Source: an uncultured Curvibacter sp.
GTDB taxonomy: Bacteria > Pseudomonadota > Gammaproteobacteria > Burkholderiales > Burkholderiaceae_C
Assembly (NCBI GenBank): GCA_903902035.1
Contig: CAIUTG010000133.1
Coordinates: 1-34,605, forward strand
Direction: 5' to 3'
DNA length: 34,605 nt
In this document: positions 23,577-31,747 of the stretch, one piece after another
Layout of the letters: each line of letters opens with the position of its first letter
Numbering within the stretch: position 1 is the stretch's first letter
The notes under the pieces: generated by a model
The model's database searches: none
The model's input: only the letters and a program-made list of their open reading frames with translations
Told to the model about the DNA's origin: nothing
Made by a program: the position numbers and the translations under genes

Positions 23577-24293
23577 ATGCCCTCACTGCCCAGCCTTTGC
23601 TGGGTCTGCCACGCCTGGCCCAGCCAGGTCATCTGCCCCGAATGTGTGCAGCGTTTTGCAGCGCCCCGGCCACGCTGCCCACGGTGCGCCCTGCCCCTGA
23701 GCCCCCCACCCCAGTCGCCCGCTGGCGTCAATCCGGTGTGCTCCGACTGCCAGCGCAGCAGCACCCCGCCCTTGCTGGACTCTTGCACCGCCTGCGTGGA
23801 CTATGGCTTCCCCTGGGCCGGTTGTGTGGTGGACTTCAAATTTCACCAGGCCCCGGCCTGGGCCCAGGTCTTGGCGGCCCTGATGCAGCTCAACCCCTTG
23901 CTGGAAGAACAACTGGGCCGGGTGGACCATGTGCTGGCCATGCCCCTGTCTCCCCAAAGCTTGCGTGAGCGGGGTTACAACCAGGCCCTGTTGCTGGCCC
24001 GCGCCCTTTGCCCAGAGCGATTGCGCCCTGGCTGGCTGCTCAAGCTGCGTGAAACCGCCGCCCAAAGTGAACTCAAGGGGGACGCCCGCTTGACCAATCT
24101 GCACGGGGCTTTGGCGGTGGAGCCCCTGGCCCACCCCAACATCAAGGGGGCCCGCTTGCTGGTGGTGGATGATGTGATGACCACGGGCAGCACCCTCTAC
24201 ACCGCCGCCAGACGGTTGCGTGCCAGCGGCGCCATCGAAGTGCATGCCGCGGTGTTTGCTCGCACGCCAGCCCCCGACACGCCGGAGGGATGA
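23577..24293 (+). CDS. comF: ComF family phosphoribosyltransferase-like protein
   Basis: 238-residue ComF protein, linked in other bacteria to DNA uptake by natural competence. The N-terminal zinc-finger-like region has paired Cys (CWVC, CPEC, CPRC and CSDC, within about 8-60). The phosphoribosyltransferase domain follows, with MPLSPQSLRERGYNQA and the PRPP-binding LLVVDDVMTTGSTL (about 197-210). It diverges from the BioC-like gene; such a bioC-comF pairing is common in beta- and gammaproteobacteria. trmL follows closely on the same strand. Whether this strain takes up DNA cannot be judged from here. Confidence 0.93.
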   Translation: MPSLPSLCWVCHAWPSQVICPECVQRFAAPRPRCPRCALPLSPPPQSPAGVNPVCSDCQRSSTPPLLDSCTACVDYGFPWAGCVVDFKFHQAPAWAQVLAALMQLNPLLEEQLGRVDHVLAMPLSPQSLRERGYNQALLLARALCPERLRPGWLLKLRETAAQSELKGDARLTNLHGALAVEPLAHPNIKGARLLVVDDVMTTGSTLYTAARRLRASGAIEVHAAVFARTPAPDTPEG

Positions 24294-24307
24294 GGGACAA
24301 TCCAAAC

Positions 24308-24772
24308 ATGTTTCATATTGTTTTGGTAGCGCCCGAAATCCCCCCCAACACCGGCAACGTCATTCGCCTGGCGGCCAACACCGGCTGCACCTTGCACCTG
24401 ATTGAGCCCTTGGGTTTTTCCATGGAAGACCGCTACATGCGCCGCGCCGGGCTGGACTACCATGAGTACGCCGAGGTCAAAAAACATGCCCATTGGCAGG
24501 CGTTTCTGGACACGCAACAACCCCGCCCCGAGCGGCTTTTCGCCATGACCACGCACGGCTCCCGGCCGCCTTTTGAGTTGGCGTTTTTACCTGGTGATTG
24601 TTTTGTCTTTGGTTCCGAAACCCGAGGTTTGTCGCCTGATCTGCGCGCGCAATTTCCCCTCGACCAAAGGCTGCGCCTGCCCATGCTGGCGGGTCAACGC
24701 AGCCTGAACCTCTCCAACGCCGTGGCCGTCACCATTTATGAGGCCTGGCGTCAAAACGGTTTCGGCACCTGA
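24308..24772 (+). CDS. trmL: tRNA (cytidine(34)-2'-O)-methyltransferase
   Basis: SPOUT-family enzyme that 2'-O-methylates the wobble base of certain leucine tRNAs. I chose ATG 24308 (MFHIVLVAPEIPPNTGN), the usual family start with GAGGGA about ten bases upstream. The track's 24290 overlaps the comF stop (ATGA) but leaves almost no spacing for its ribosome-binding site. The 154-residue product has VIRLAANTG, the SAM-binding knot FGSETRGLSPDL and the LPMLAGQRSLNLSNAVAVTIYEA C-terminal signature. It converges with the MaoC-like gene, 16 bp away. Confidence 0.95.
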   Translation: MFHIVLVAPEIPPNTGNVIRLAANTGCTLHLIEPLGFSMEDRYMRRAGLDYHEYAEVKKHAHWQAFLDTQQPRPERLFAMTTHGSRPPFELAFLPGDCFVFGSETRGLSPDLRAQFPLDQRLRLPMLAGQRSLNLSNAVAVTIYEAWRQNGFGT

Positions 24773-24788
24773 AACCCAAGGCCCGAAC

Positions 24789-25244
24789 TCAGGCGTATTG
24801 ACGCACCACCGTTTCGGCCACACACACCGGCTTGGGGCTGCCTTCGCGCGCCACCGTCACGGCCCAGACGAATTGGTAGCCCGCGCCCTCCAGGGGCTCG
24901 GCTTGCAACAGTTTCAAATGGGCCTGCAGGCGGCTGCCCACGGGGACAGGGGCCGGAAAACGCACCTTGTTCACCCCATAGTTCACGCCCATGCGAACCT
25001 GACGCACCACCAAGGCGGTTTGGAAAAACTGCGGCAGCAAGGACAAGGTCAAAAACCCATGGGCGATCGTCGTCCCAAACGGCCCCGCCTGGGCCCGCGC
25101 CACATCGGTGTGAATCCACTGGTGGTCACCCGTGGCCTGCGCAAATTGATTCACCTGATCCTGGCTGGTGGTCAACCAATCGCTCTGGGCAATGTCCTGG
25201 CCCACACACAGCGCCAACTCGTCCAAGGTTTCAAATGACCTCAT
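24789..25244 (-). CDS. MaoC-like (R)-specific enoyl-CoA hydratase
   Basis: Hotdog-fold dehydratase of 151 residues that hydrates trans-2-enoyl-CoA to (R)-3-hydroxyacyl-CoA, a possible supply route for polyhydroxyalkanoate or other lipids. The hydratase signature is ATGDHQWIHTD (Asp 40 and His 45 form the catalytic pair) followed by GTTIAHGFLTLSLLP. ATG 25244 has AAGGAG seven bases upstream. It starts 15 bp after the ParA gene on the same strand, so the two are likely co-transcribed, although no functional link is obvious. The substrate chain length cannot be predicted. Confidence 0.9.
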   Translation of the reverse strand: MRSFETLDELALCVGQDIAQSDWLTTSQDQVNQFAQATGDHQWIHTDVARAQAGPFGTTIAHGFLTLSLLPQFFQTALVVRQVRMGVNYGVNKVRFPAPVPVGSRLQAHLKLLQAEPLEGAGYQFVWAVTVAREGSPKPVCVAETVVRQYA

Positions 25245-25259
25245 TTTTTGCTCCTTCTT

Positions 25260-25877
25260 TTATTTGTTGACCCAGGCGCACAAGGGACGCCACTGCAGTT
25301 GGTCTTTTTCCAGGCGGGCCGATTTCACGTCGAACAGGCTCAACCCACGGGCCGCCAAATGCACATAGTTTTGCGTGTCACGCAACAGCGCCACCACGGG
25401 GTAGCCCAATCGGGACACGAACTCATGGAGCTGATCGGCCGCGATGGTGCGCTCGTCCACCCGCATGCCGACCAGGCCCACCGACAACTTGTCGGTTTTT
25501 TTCATTTCCTGCAAACGGTCCAAAAAATCCCGCGTGGCATACATGTCAAAGATACTGGGCTGCAGGGGAATGATGACCTTGTCGGCCAGCTTCATCACGT
25601 CCTTCAGGCGCGCGCCATGCAAGCCCCCGGGGGTGTCCAGCACCACATCGCTGACTCCCTTGGGGACGCGGGCGGTCAGGTCATCGGCCACGTCCCAGGC
25701 TTGAATGGGCCTGGCCGCAGCGGGACGCAAACGCAGCCAGGTGCGAGACGACTGCTGGCGGTCGGCATCCCCCAGCATCACGCGGCGACCTTGACTGGCC
25801 AAATAACCGGCCAAGTTCGTGGACAGGGTGGACTTGCCCACACCACCTTTGGGATTGGCCACAACAACGACGGACAT
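25260..25877 (-). CDS. Orphan ParA/MinD-family ATPase
   Basis: 205-residue ATPase from ATG 25877, with AGGAG seven bases upstream; the track start at 25892 lacks this site. The deviant Walker A is VVANPKGGVGKST (signature Lys 10, catalytic Lys 15), Walker A' reads GDADRQQSSRTW, and Walker B lies in SDVVLDTPGG. This is the small ParA type without an N-terminal helix-turn-helix. No parB or other partner is adjacent, so it is unlikely to be the chromosomal segregation ParA. Positioning of some other cellular cargo, as with McdA-like or PpfA-like proteins, is possible (inference). It is followed by the MaoC-like gene. Confidence 0.88.
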   Translation of the reverse strand: MSVVVVANPKGGVGKSTLSTNLAGYLASQGRRVMLGDADRQQSSRTWLRLRPAAARPIQAWDVADDLTARVPKGVSDVVLDTPGGLHGARLKDVMKLADKVIIPLQPSIFDMYATRDFLDRLQEMKKTDKLSVGLVGMRVDERTIAADQLHEFVSRLGYPVVALLRDTQNYVHLAARGLSLFDVKSARLEKDQLQWRPLCAWVNK

Positions 25878-25953
25878 AGCAGCTCCTGTCATTCACACAA
25901 GCCTTATCCTAGCCGGTCTGAGCCTGGTCATTGAGACACGATAATGACAGGCT

Positions 25954-26388
25954 ATGTTTAATCCCTCTCAAGAAGATGTGCGGCGTTTTTTTTGTGCTGC
26001 CCATCAGAAAGCCCAAAACAACGCGCCCATGGAAGCCATCGAAGTGCTGGCGGCCCAGTGGATTGAAGAACACCCCGAATACCTGGCTGACTTGGCCGAT
26101 GCCGATGCCGCCGTGGCCCGCGTCTACGACGGTCAAGGCGGGCAAAGCAACCCCTTTTTACACCTGTCGATGCACCTGTCCATCAGTGAGCAATGCAGCA
26201 TTGACCAGCCACGCGGGATTCGTCAGGCCATCGAATTGTTGACCCACAAACGCAACTCATTGCATGAGGCCCACCACGCCGCCATGGACTGCCTGGGGCG
26301 CATGCTTTGGGAAGCCCAAAGCAGCGGGCGAACGCCCGATGGGGACAGCTACGTGGCGTGCGTTCAACGCCACGCCACGCGGGACTGA
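25954..26388 (+). CDS. DUF1841 family protein
   Basis: 144-residue soluble protein of unknown function. It shows the DUF1841 pattern: MFNPSQEDVRRFFC at the start, AAQWIEEHPEY, then NPFLHLSMHLSISEQCSIDQPRGIRQ in the middle and HHAAMDCLGRMLWEAQ near the C-terminus. The conserved His residues could bind metal, but this is only a guess. It diverges from the ParA gene (76 bp) and converges with the cytochrome c gene (9 bp). Confidence 0.88.
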   Translation: MFNPSQEDVRRFFCAAHQKAQNNAPMEAIEVLAAQWIEEHPEYLADLADADAAVARVYDGQGGQSNPFLHLSMHLSISEQCSIDQPRGIRQAIELLTHKRNSLHEAHHAAMDCLGRMLWEAQSSGRTPDGDSYVACVQRHATRD

Positions 26389-26397
26389 AACAAACGC

Positions 26398-27084
26398 TCA
26401 GTGAAAGCGGGACTCGGGGACGGTCTTGAGTTCGCCGTCCAAGCTGCCGAGGTAGCCTGCCAAGGCTTTCAATTCATTGTTGCTGAATTGCTTGGCAACG
26501 CCACCCATGATGGCGTGGTTGCGGCCCATCTGGGCATGGCCTTCGGTTTTATAGGCTTTGAGGGCCACGAACAAATAGTCGGCATTCTGACCCGCCAGCT
26601 TGGGGTAGCTGGGGTCAAGCGGCTTGCTGAAATTGCTGCCATGGCAAGAGGCACAAGCCCCTTTGGTCAACAAAGCGCTCACCTCCGCGCTCGGTGCTTT
26701 GACGGGTGCGTCGGGCAGCGCCTGGGCGCCATCGACTTTGCCCAAGCCCGCATAGAAGGCCGCCACATCGGCGATGTCTTGGTCACTCAAAGAGGCGGCA
26801 ATGCCCTTCATGGTGGGGTGCTTGCGGTCATCCTTGCGGTAGGCACTCAAGGCCGACACCAGGTATTTTTCGCCCTGACCCGCAATTTTGGGGACCTTAT
26901 AAACTTCCGGAAAAGTGGCTTGGTAGCCGGGAATGTTGTGGCAGCCCAAACACATGGCCACTTTGTGGGCGCCTGCGCTGGCGTCACCTTTGACGTCGTC
27001 TGCCTGGGCAGGGGTCGCCGTCAAAGTGAATGCCGTCACTGAAGCGACAGCCAGAGCAAAGAACGGGGTCATCAGCTTATTCAT
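26398..27084 (-). CDS. Diheme cytochrome c (c4 type)
   Basis: Periplasmic electron carrier of 228 residues with a signal peptide (MNKLMTPFFALAVASV...TPAQA, about 1-28). Two class I cytochrome c domains are present: CLGCH at 45-49, with a Met ligand region HPTMKG, and CASCH at about 145-149, with NHAIMGG. The track start at 27162 is an upstream extension. Family members pass electrons to terminal oxidases, so it may serve the caa3 oxidase encoded 4 kb away (inference). It diverges from the moxR gene across a 76-bp gap. Confidence 0.94.
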   Translation of the reverse strand: MNKLMTPFFALAVASVTAFTLTATPAQADDVKGDASAGAHKVAMCLGCHNIPGYQATFPEVYKVPKIAGQGEKYLVSALSAYRKDDRKHPTMKGIAASLSDQDIADVAAFYAGLGKVDGAQALPDAPVKAPSAEVSALLTKGACASCHGSNFSKPLDPSYPKLAGQNADYLFVALKAYKTEGHAQMGRNHAIMGGVAKQFSNNELKALAGYLGSLDGELKTVPESRFH

Positions 27085-27160
27085 TTTGCTTGCACAATCA
27101 GTTGTTCCTCGAGGATTATATGAATCACTCGACCGACTTAAACCCAGAGAAACCCTTCCC

Positions 27161-28024
27161 ATGAAATTTAACGGATCACAAAATTACGTCGCCACCCAAG
27201 ACCTGATGTTGGCCGTCAATGCCGCCATGACTTTGAAGCGCCCCCTGTTGGTCAAAGGCGAGCCCGGCACGGGCAAAACCATGCTGGCCGAAGAAGTGGC
27301 GACGGCGCTGGGCATGCCCTTGTTGCAATGGCACATCAAGTCCACCACCAAAGCCCAGCAAGGGCTGTATGAGTACGACGCGGTGAGTCGCTTGCGCGAC
27401 TCACAAATGGCCTTGGTGGGGGGGTCCGACACCGGCGAACGGGTCAAGGACATTCAAAACTACATTGTCAAAGGCGTTTTGTGGCAAGCCTTCACGGCCG
27501 AAGAGCCTGTGGCCCTGCTGATCGACGAAATCGACAAAGCCGACATCGAGTTCCCCAACGACTTGTTGCGTGAACTCGACCGCATGGAGTTTTATTGCTA
27601 CGAAACCCGCGAGCTGATTCGGGCCAAACAACGCCCCCTGGTTTTCATTACCTCCAACAATGAGAAGGAACTGCCCGACGCCTTTTTGCGCCGCTGTTTC
27701 TTTCATTACATCAAGTTCCCCGAAGCCGACACCATGAAGCAAATCGTGAACGTGCATTTCCCGGGCCTCAAATCCGAGTTGTTGACGGCGGCCATGAAAA
27801 CCTTTTACGACGTGCGCAGCCTGCCCGGCCTGAAGAAAAAGCCCAGCACTTCTGAACTGCTGGACTGGCTCAAACTGTTGCTGGCCGAGGACATTCCCCT
27901 CGAAGCCCTGCAAAGCAAAGACAACAAGGTCAGCGTGCCGCCCTTGGTGGGGGCCCTGCTCAAAAACGAGCAAGACGTCACCCTGTTTGAAAAGCTGGTG
28001 TTCATGAACCAGCGCAACCGCTAA
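27161..28024 (+). CDS. MoxR family AAA+ ATPase
   Basis: Cytosolic AAA+ ATPase of 287 residues that, with VWA-domain partners, helps mature metalloenzymes or other complexes. ATG 27161 (MKFNGSQNYVATQDL) was chosen; the track start lies inside the antisense cytochrome gene. Walker A is GEPGTGKT (33-40), Walker B LLIDEIDKAD (about 115), and sensor 1 with the arginine finger is FITSNNEKELPDAFLRRC. The downstream order GNAT then VWA protein, with the VWA gene being the usual MoxR partner, supports a joint ATPase-VWA module. The target is unknown. Confidence 0.93.
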   Translation: MKFNGSQNYVATQDLMLAVNAAMTLKRPLLVKGEPGTGKTMLAEEVATALGMPLLQWHIKSTTKAQQGLYEYDAVSRLRDSQMALVGGSDTGERVKDIQNYIVKGVLWQAFTAEEPVALLIDEIDKADIEFPNDLLRELDRMEFYCYETRELIRAKQRPLVFITSNNEKELPDAFLRRCFFHYIKFPEADTMKQIVNVHFPGLKSELLTAAMKTFYDVRSLPGLKKKPSTSELLDWLKLLLAEDIPLEALQSKDNKVSVPPLVGALLKNEQDVTLFEKLVFMNQRNR

Positions 28025-28044
28025 AAGCGTCGCACCCAGCCGCC

Positions 28045-28632
28045 ATGGTCTTTGCCCAACCCATCACCCTTCAAGGCCCCTGGGTCACGCTGGAGCCTTT
28101 GCGTGCCGAACACGCTAAAGAAGCCCGCGAAGCGGTGCAAGACGGCGAACTCTGGAAGCTGTGGGTGACCCGCATTCCACCGCCAGAAGAAATGGCTGAC
28201 GAAATTCAACGCCGTTTGCATGAGCAAGCCCAGGGCCGCTGGTTGCCCTTCGCGCTGCGCGATGCGCAAGGCCGCTTTGCTGGCATGAGCAGCTACCTGA
28301 ACATCGACGCCACAAACCGTCGGCTTGAAATTGGCAGCACCTGGCTGCGTGCCAGCGCCCAGCGCACGGCCCTCAACACCAATGCCAAATTATTGCTGCT
28401 GACCCATGCCTTTGACGCGCTGGGCTGCGTGGCGGTGGAGTTCAGGACCCACCACCTTAATTTCCAAAGCCGCGCCGCCATTGCCCGCCTCGGGGCCAAA
28501 CAAGACGGCATCCTTCGCCAACACCAGCGCTTGCCCAACGGCAGTTGGCGCGACACCGTGGTGTTCAGCATCCTCGACCATGAATGGCCCACGGTCAAAA
28601 CCCATTTGACGCACTTGCTCCATGTTGATTGA
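28045..28632 (+). CDS. GNAT family N-acetyltransferase (RimJ/RimL type)
   Basis: 195-residue acetyltransferase with the Acetyltransf_3 pattern: GPWVTLEPLRAEHA at the N-terminus, RRLEIGSTWLRASAQRTALNTNAKLLLLTHAFD around the acetyl-CoA site, and VEFRTHHLNFQSRAAIARLGAKQDGILRQH. These match enzymes that acetylate amino groups on proteins or small molecules; the substrate cannot be deduced. It lies 20 bp after moxR and overlaps the VWA gene start by 11 bp, so it is inserted within the MoxR-VWA operon. Confidence 0.9.
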   Translation: MVFAQPITLQGPWVTLEPLRAEHAKEAREAVQDGELWKLWVTRIPPPEEMADEIQRRLHEQAQGRWLPFALRDAQGRFAGMSSYLNIDATNRRLEIGSTWLRASAQRTALNTNAKLLLLTHAFDALGCVAVEFRTHHLNFQSRAAIARLGAKQDGILRQHQRLPNGSWRDTVVFSILDHEWPTVKTHLTHLLHVD

Positions 28633-29812
28633 CTTTTTTTATACCCTGCGTGCGGCCAAGTTGCCAGTCTCCGTGAAGGAACTCCTGGTGCTGCTGGAAG
28701 CCTTGAAGGCCCATGTGGTTGGGCCCAGCTCAGAGGGCGCCTTCAAGATCGACGACTTCTACTACCTGGCTCGAATCACCCTGGTCAAAGACGAAAAGCA
28801 CTTCGACAAATTTGACCGGGCCTTTGGCGCCTATTTCAAAGGCGTTGAACTGCTGGCCGACTTCACCAAGGAAGTGCCGCTGGAGTGGCTGCGCAAAAAC
28901 CTGGAGCTCGAACTCAGTCCCGAAGAAAAGGCCAAGATAGAAAAACTCGGCTGGGACGAGCTGATGGAAACCCTGAAAAAGCGTTTTGAAGAACAAAAAG
29001 AACGCCACGAAGGCGGCTCCAAATGGATTGGCACCGGCGGCACCAGCCCCTTTGGTGCCAACGGCTACAACCCCCAGGGCATTCGCATCGGTCAAGAAAA
29101 AAGCCGCAACAAAAGCGCCGTCAAGGTCTGGGACCAACGCGCCTACCAGGACTACGACGACAGCCAGGAGCTGGGCACCCGCAACATCAAGGTGGCCCTG
29201 CGCCGGCTGCGCAAGTTTGCCCGTGAAGGCTCGGCCGAAGAGCTGGATTTGCCCGATACCATCCGCTCCACCGCCGCCAATGCGGGCTGGCTCGACATCA
29301 AAATGGTGCCGGAACGCCACAACAACGTGAAAGTGTTGCTGCTGATGGATGTGGGCGGCACCATGGACGAGCACATTGCACGGGTCGAGGAAATGTTCTC
29401 GGCCGCCAAGGCCGAATTCAAACATCTGGAGTTTTATTACTTCCACAACTGCGTGTACGACTTCATGTGGAAAAACAACAAGCGCCGTTTTGCCGAGAAG
29501 TTCCCGACCTGGGACATCCTGCGCAAGTACAACAAGGACTACAAGCTGATCTTCATCGGCGACGCCACCATGAGTCCGTATGAAATCCTGCAGCCTGGCG
29601 GCAGCGTCGAATACAACAACGAGGAGCCCGGCGCCGAGTGGCTGCAGCGGCTGACCAGCACCTTTCCGCGCTTTGCCTGGATCAACCCCGAACCCCAGGG
29701 GGTGTGGCAGTACCGACAGAGCATTGCCGTGATCCAGCAACTGATGAGCCAGCGAATGTATCCGTTGACGCTGAAAGGATTGGAAGAAGCGATGCGCATG
29801 CTATCAAAATAG
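28622..29812 (+). CDS. VWA domain-containing protein, CoxE-like MoxR partner
   Basis: 396-residue protein with an N-terminal alpha-helical region (MLIDFFYTLRAAKLPVSVKELLVLLEAL), a highly charged middle part (about 95-130, many Glu/Lys) and a glycine-rich GTGGTSPFGANGYNPQGIRIG segment. A C-terminal von Willebrand A domain begins at LLLMDVGGTMDEH (Asp 243). The MIDAS metal site reads DxGGT rather than the usual DxSxS, although the later FIGDATMSP Asp is kept. It overlaps the GNAT gene by 11 bp and is followed by a strong terminator. It is the probable partner of the MoxR ATPase two genes upstream. Confidence 0.9.
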   Translation: MLIDFFYTLRAAKLPVSVKELLVLLEALKAHVVGPSSEGAFKIDDFYYLARITLVKDEKHFDKFDRAFGAYFKGVELLADFTKEVPLEWLRKNLELELSPEEKAKIEKLGWDELMETLKKRFEEQKERHEGGSKWIGTGGTSPFGANGYNPQGIRIGQEKSRNKSAVKVWDQRAYQDYDDSQELGTRNIKVALRRLRKFAREGSAEELDLPDTIRSTAANAGWLDIKMVPERHNNVKVLLLMDVGGTMDEHIARVEEMFSAAKAEFKHLEFYYFHNCVYDFMWKNNKRRFAEKFPTWDILRKYNKDYKLIFIGDATMSPYEILQPGGSVEYNNEEPGAEWLQRLTSTFPRFAWINPEPQGVWQYRQSIAVIQQLMSQRMYPLTLKGLEEAMRMLSK

Positions 29813-29839
29813 GCGCATGTTCAGGCACAAACGAGGCAG

Positions 29840-29864
29840 GCCGGCTTTCAAGCCGGCTTTTTTT
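29840..29864 (+). terminator. Intrinsic terminator between the VWA gene and tamA
   Basis: GCCGGCT-TTCA-AGCCGGC forms a 7-bp G/C-rich stem with a 4-nt loop, followed by seven T residues. It should end the moxR-GNAT-VWA transcript. It lies inside the longest tamA reading frame (29817 start), immediately before the ATG at 29865. Confidence 0.88.
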
Positions 29865-31739
29865 ATGGTGGCATGGCTGGCGACGACCCTGCTCCTGCTG
29901 CCGGCCTCCGGGCGAGCGGCGTCAACCGAAATCGAACCCGGAACCGAGACCGAATCCTCTGCCCCCAAACCGGCCACACCCGCCGCTGCTCAGCCTGCTT
30001 TCCAGCTCGAAGTGAAGGCGCCCGAGCCGCTGCGCGAGACCCTGCTGCGTCATCTGGCCCTACAACAGTACCGAGAAATGCAGGACCTGGACCAGGAGGA
30101 ACTGGCCCGGCTGCTGATCGCGGCCCAGGACAACGCCCGAAACCTGCTCGCCACCCAGGGTTATTTTTCGCCGGAAATCCACATCAGCCTGAGCGAAGCA
30201 CCCGAGCCCGCGGCCACGGACGAAACCCCTGCCCAGCGCCCAGCGCCGCGCACCGTGCTGATCGAGGTCACGCCGGGTGAACCGGTGCGCGTGGCCAGTT
30301 TTCAGCTCAAGCTCAGCGGTGATGTGCTCCACAACGCCCAACTCGAAGCCGTGCAGCGCAGCCTGAACGAAAGCTGGGGCCTGCGTCCCGACGCCATCTT
30401 CACCCAGGCCGCCTGGGACGCTGCCAAGACCGAGGCGCTGCGACGCCTCACCGCCGTGCGCTACCCCACCGGCCACCTGGTCCAGAGCGAGGCCCGGATC
30501 GACCCCGAGACGCGGCGCGCCGAACTCAGCGTGACGCTCGACTCAGGCCCCGACTTCCGCTTCGGCGACGTGGTGGTCGAGGGCTTGCAGCACCACAGCA
30601 CCGAGCTGGTGCAGCGCCTGGCCCAGATTCCCAAAGGCAGCACTTACACCCAGCTCAAACTGCTGCAGGCGCAACAACGGGTGGCCGACAGCGGCTACTT
30701 CGATTCGGTCTTCATGACCCTGGACACCAGCGGCGACCCGCAGGCCGCCACGGTGCATGTGCAGGTGCGCGAAGCCAAATTGCACAAGCTGGTGACGGGG
30801 GTGGGTATCAGCACCGACAGCGGGGCGCGCCTGTCGGCCGAACTCACCCAGCGACAGCTGCCGTGGCTGGACTTGCGCGCCCTCAGCAAGCTCTCGCTCG
30901 ACCGCGATACCAAGACCCTGAGCAGCGAACTCAGCAGCCAACCCGACGAGGACAACTGGCGCTGGGTCAACTCGGGCCAATTGCAGCGTCAGGTCGGCAG
31001 CACCGATCCGATCAACAGCCTGACGCTGCGCAGCGGCCGCACCAAGACCGAGGAGCACTACGACCGCAACGTCTACCTGCAATACGACCACAGCCTGACC
31101 CAGAGCGCGCCACCCGAATCGGCCTCCAGTGTGTCGGCCAATTACGCCTGGACCCAACGCAACTTCAACAGCCTCCCCTTCCCTACCAAGGGCTACGGCT
31201 TGGCCGTCGAGCTCGGTGCTGGTCTGACCCTGGGCAGCCAGCGCGAGCCCTTTGTGCGCAGCCGCGCCCGCGTGCTGGGCTACCTGCCTTTCAACGAGGC
31301 CGAGTACCCCCAATCGGACCAGGCCCCCCGATTGGTTTGGCGCGCCGAGGCTGGGGCGGTGGTCGCACGCAGCTCGGTCACCTTGCCCAGCACCCAGCTG
31401 TTCCTGACCGGTGGCGACACCACGGTGCGCGGCTATGGCTACCGCGAAATCGGCGTGGTCCAGGCCGATGGCAGCCTGGCGCCCGGCCGCTACCTGAGCG
31501 TTGGCAGCCTGGAATGGCAAAAGCCCATCGTGCACAACGGCCTGGCCACCGGATTTGACGGCACCCTTTTCATCGACGCCGGGGCGGTGGCCGACCAAGT
31601 CAGCGCGCTGCACGCCAAGGTCGGTGTGGGCGTGGGCACACGCTGGCACAGCCCCATCGGCCCGCTCGCAGTGGGTCTGGCCTGGGGCGTCGCCACCCGC
31701 CGCTTGCGCCTGCACCTGGCGGTTGGTTTCACTTTCTGA
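29865..31739 (+). CDS. tamA: Autotransporter assembly outer-membrane protein TamA (Omp85 family)
   Basis: Outer-membrane half of the TamA-TamB complex. From ATG 29865 (MVAWLATTLLLLPASGRAA, a good signal peptide) the product is 624 residues. POTRA-like repeats cover about 30-290 (for example RFGDVVVEGLQHHS, GYFDSVFMTLDTS), then a 16-strand barrel ends in Phe (AVGFTF). The Omp85 VRGYGYREIG motif is near residue 525. The track start 29817 would translate through the terminator hairpin; 29865 follows the T-tract directly and lacks an obvious ribosome-binding site, so the start is unsettled. tamB follows 8 bp later. Leu and Gln codons favour CTG and CAG more than in the genes before 29 kb. Confidence 0.92.
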   Translation: MVAWLATTLLLLPASGRAASTEIEPGTETESSAPKPATPAAAQPAFQLEVKAPEPLRETLLRHLALQQYREMQDLDQEELARLLIAAQDNARNLLATQGYFSPEIHISLSEAPEPAATDETPAQRPAPRTVLIEVTPGEPVRVASFQLKLSGDVLHNAQLEAVQRSLNESWGLRPDAIFTQAAWDAAKTEALRRLTAVRYPTGHLVQSEARIDPETRRAELSVTLDSGPDFRFGDVVVEGLQHHSTELVQRLAQIPKGSTYTQLKLLQAQQRVADSGYFDSVFMTLDTSGDPQAATVHVQVREAKLHKLVTGVGISTDSGARLSAELTQRQLPWLDLRALSKLSLDRDTKTLSSELSSQPDEDNWRWVNSGQLQRQVGSTDPINSLTLRSGRTKTEEHYDRNVYLQYDHSLTQSAPPESASSVSANYAWTQRNFNSLPFPTKGYGLAVELGAGLTLGSQREPFVRSRARVLGYLPFNEAEYPQSDQAPRLVWRAEAGAVVARSSVTLPSTQLFLTGGDTTVRGYGYREIGVVQADGSLAPGRYLSVGSLEWQKPIVHNGLATGFDGTLFIDAGAVADQVSALHAKVGVGVGTRWHSPIGPLAVGLAWGVATRRLRLHLAVGFTF

Positions 31740-31747
31740 TCTGCACC

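Noticed and set aside
28730-29740. 336-residue minus-strand ORF
   Set aside because: It is the shadow of the VWA gene, which has a recognisable domain on the plus strand.
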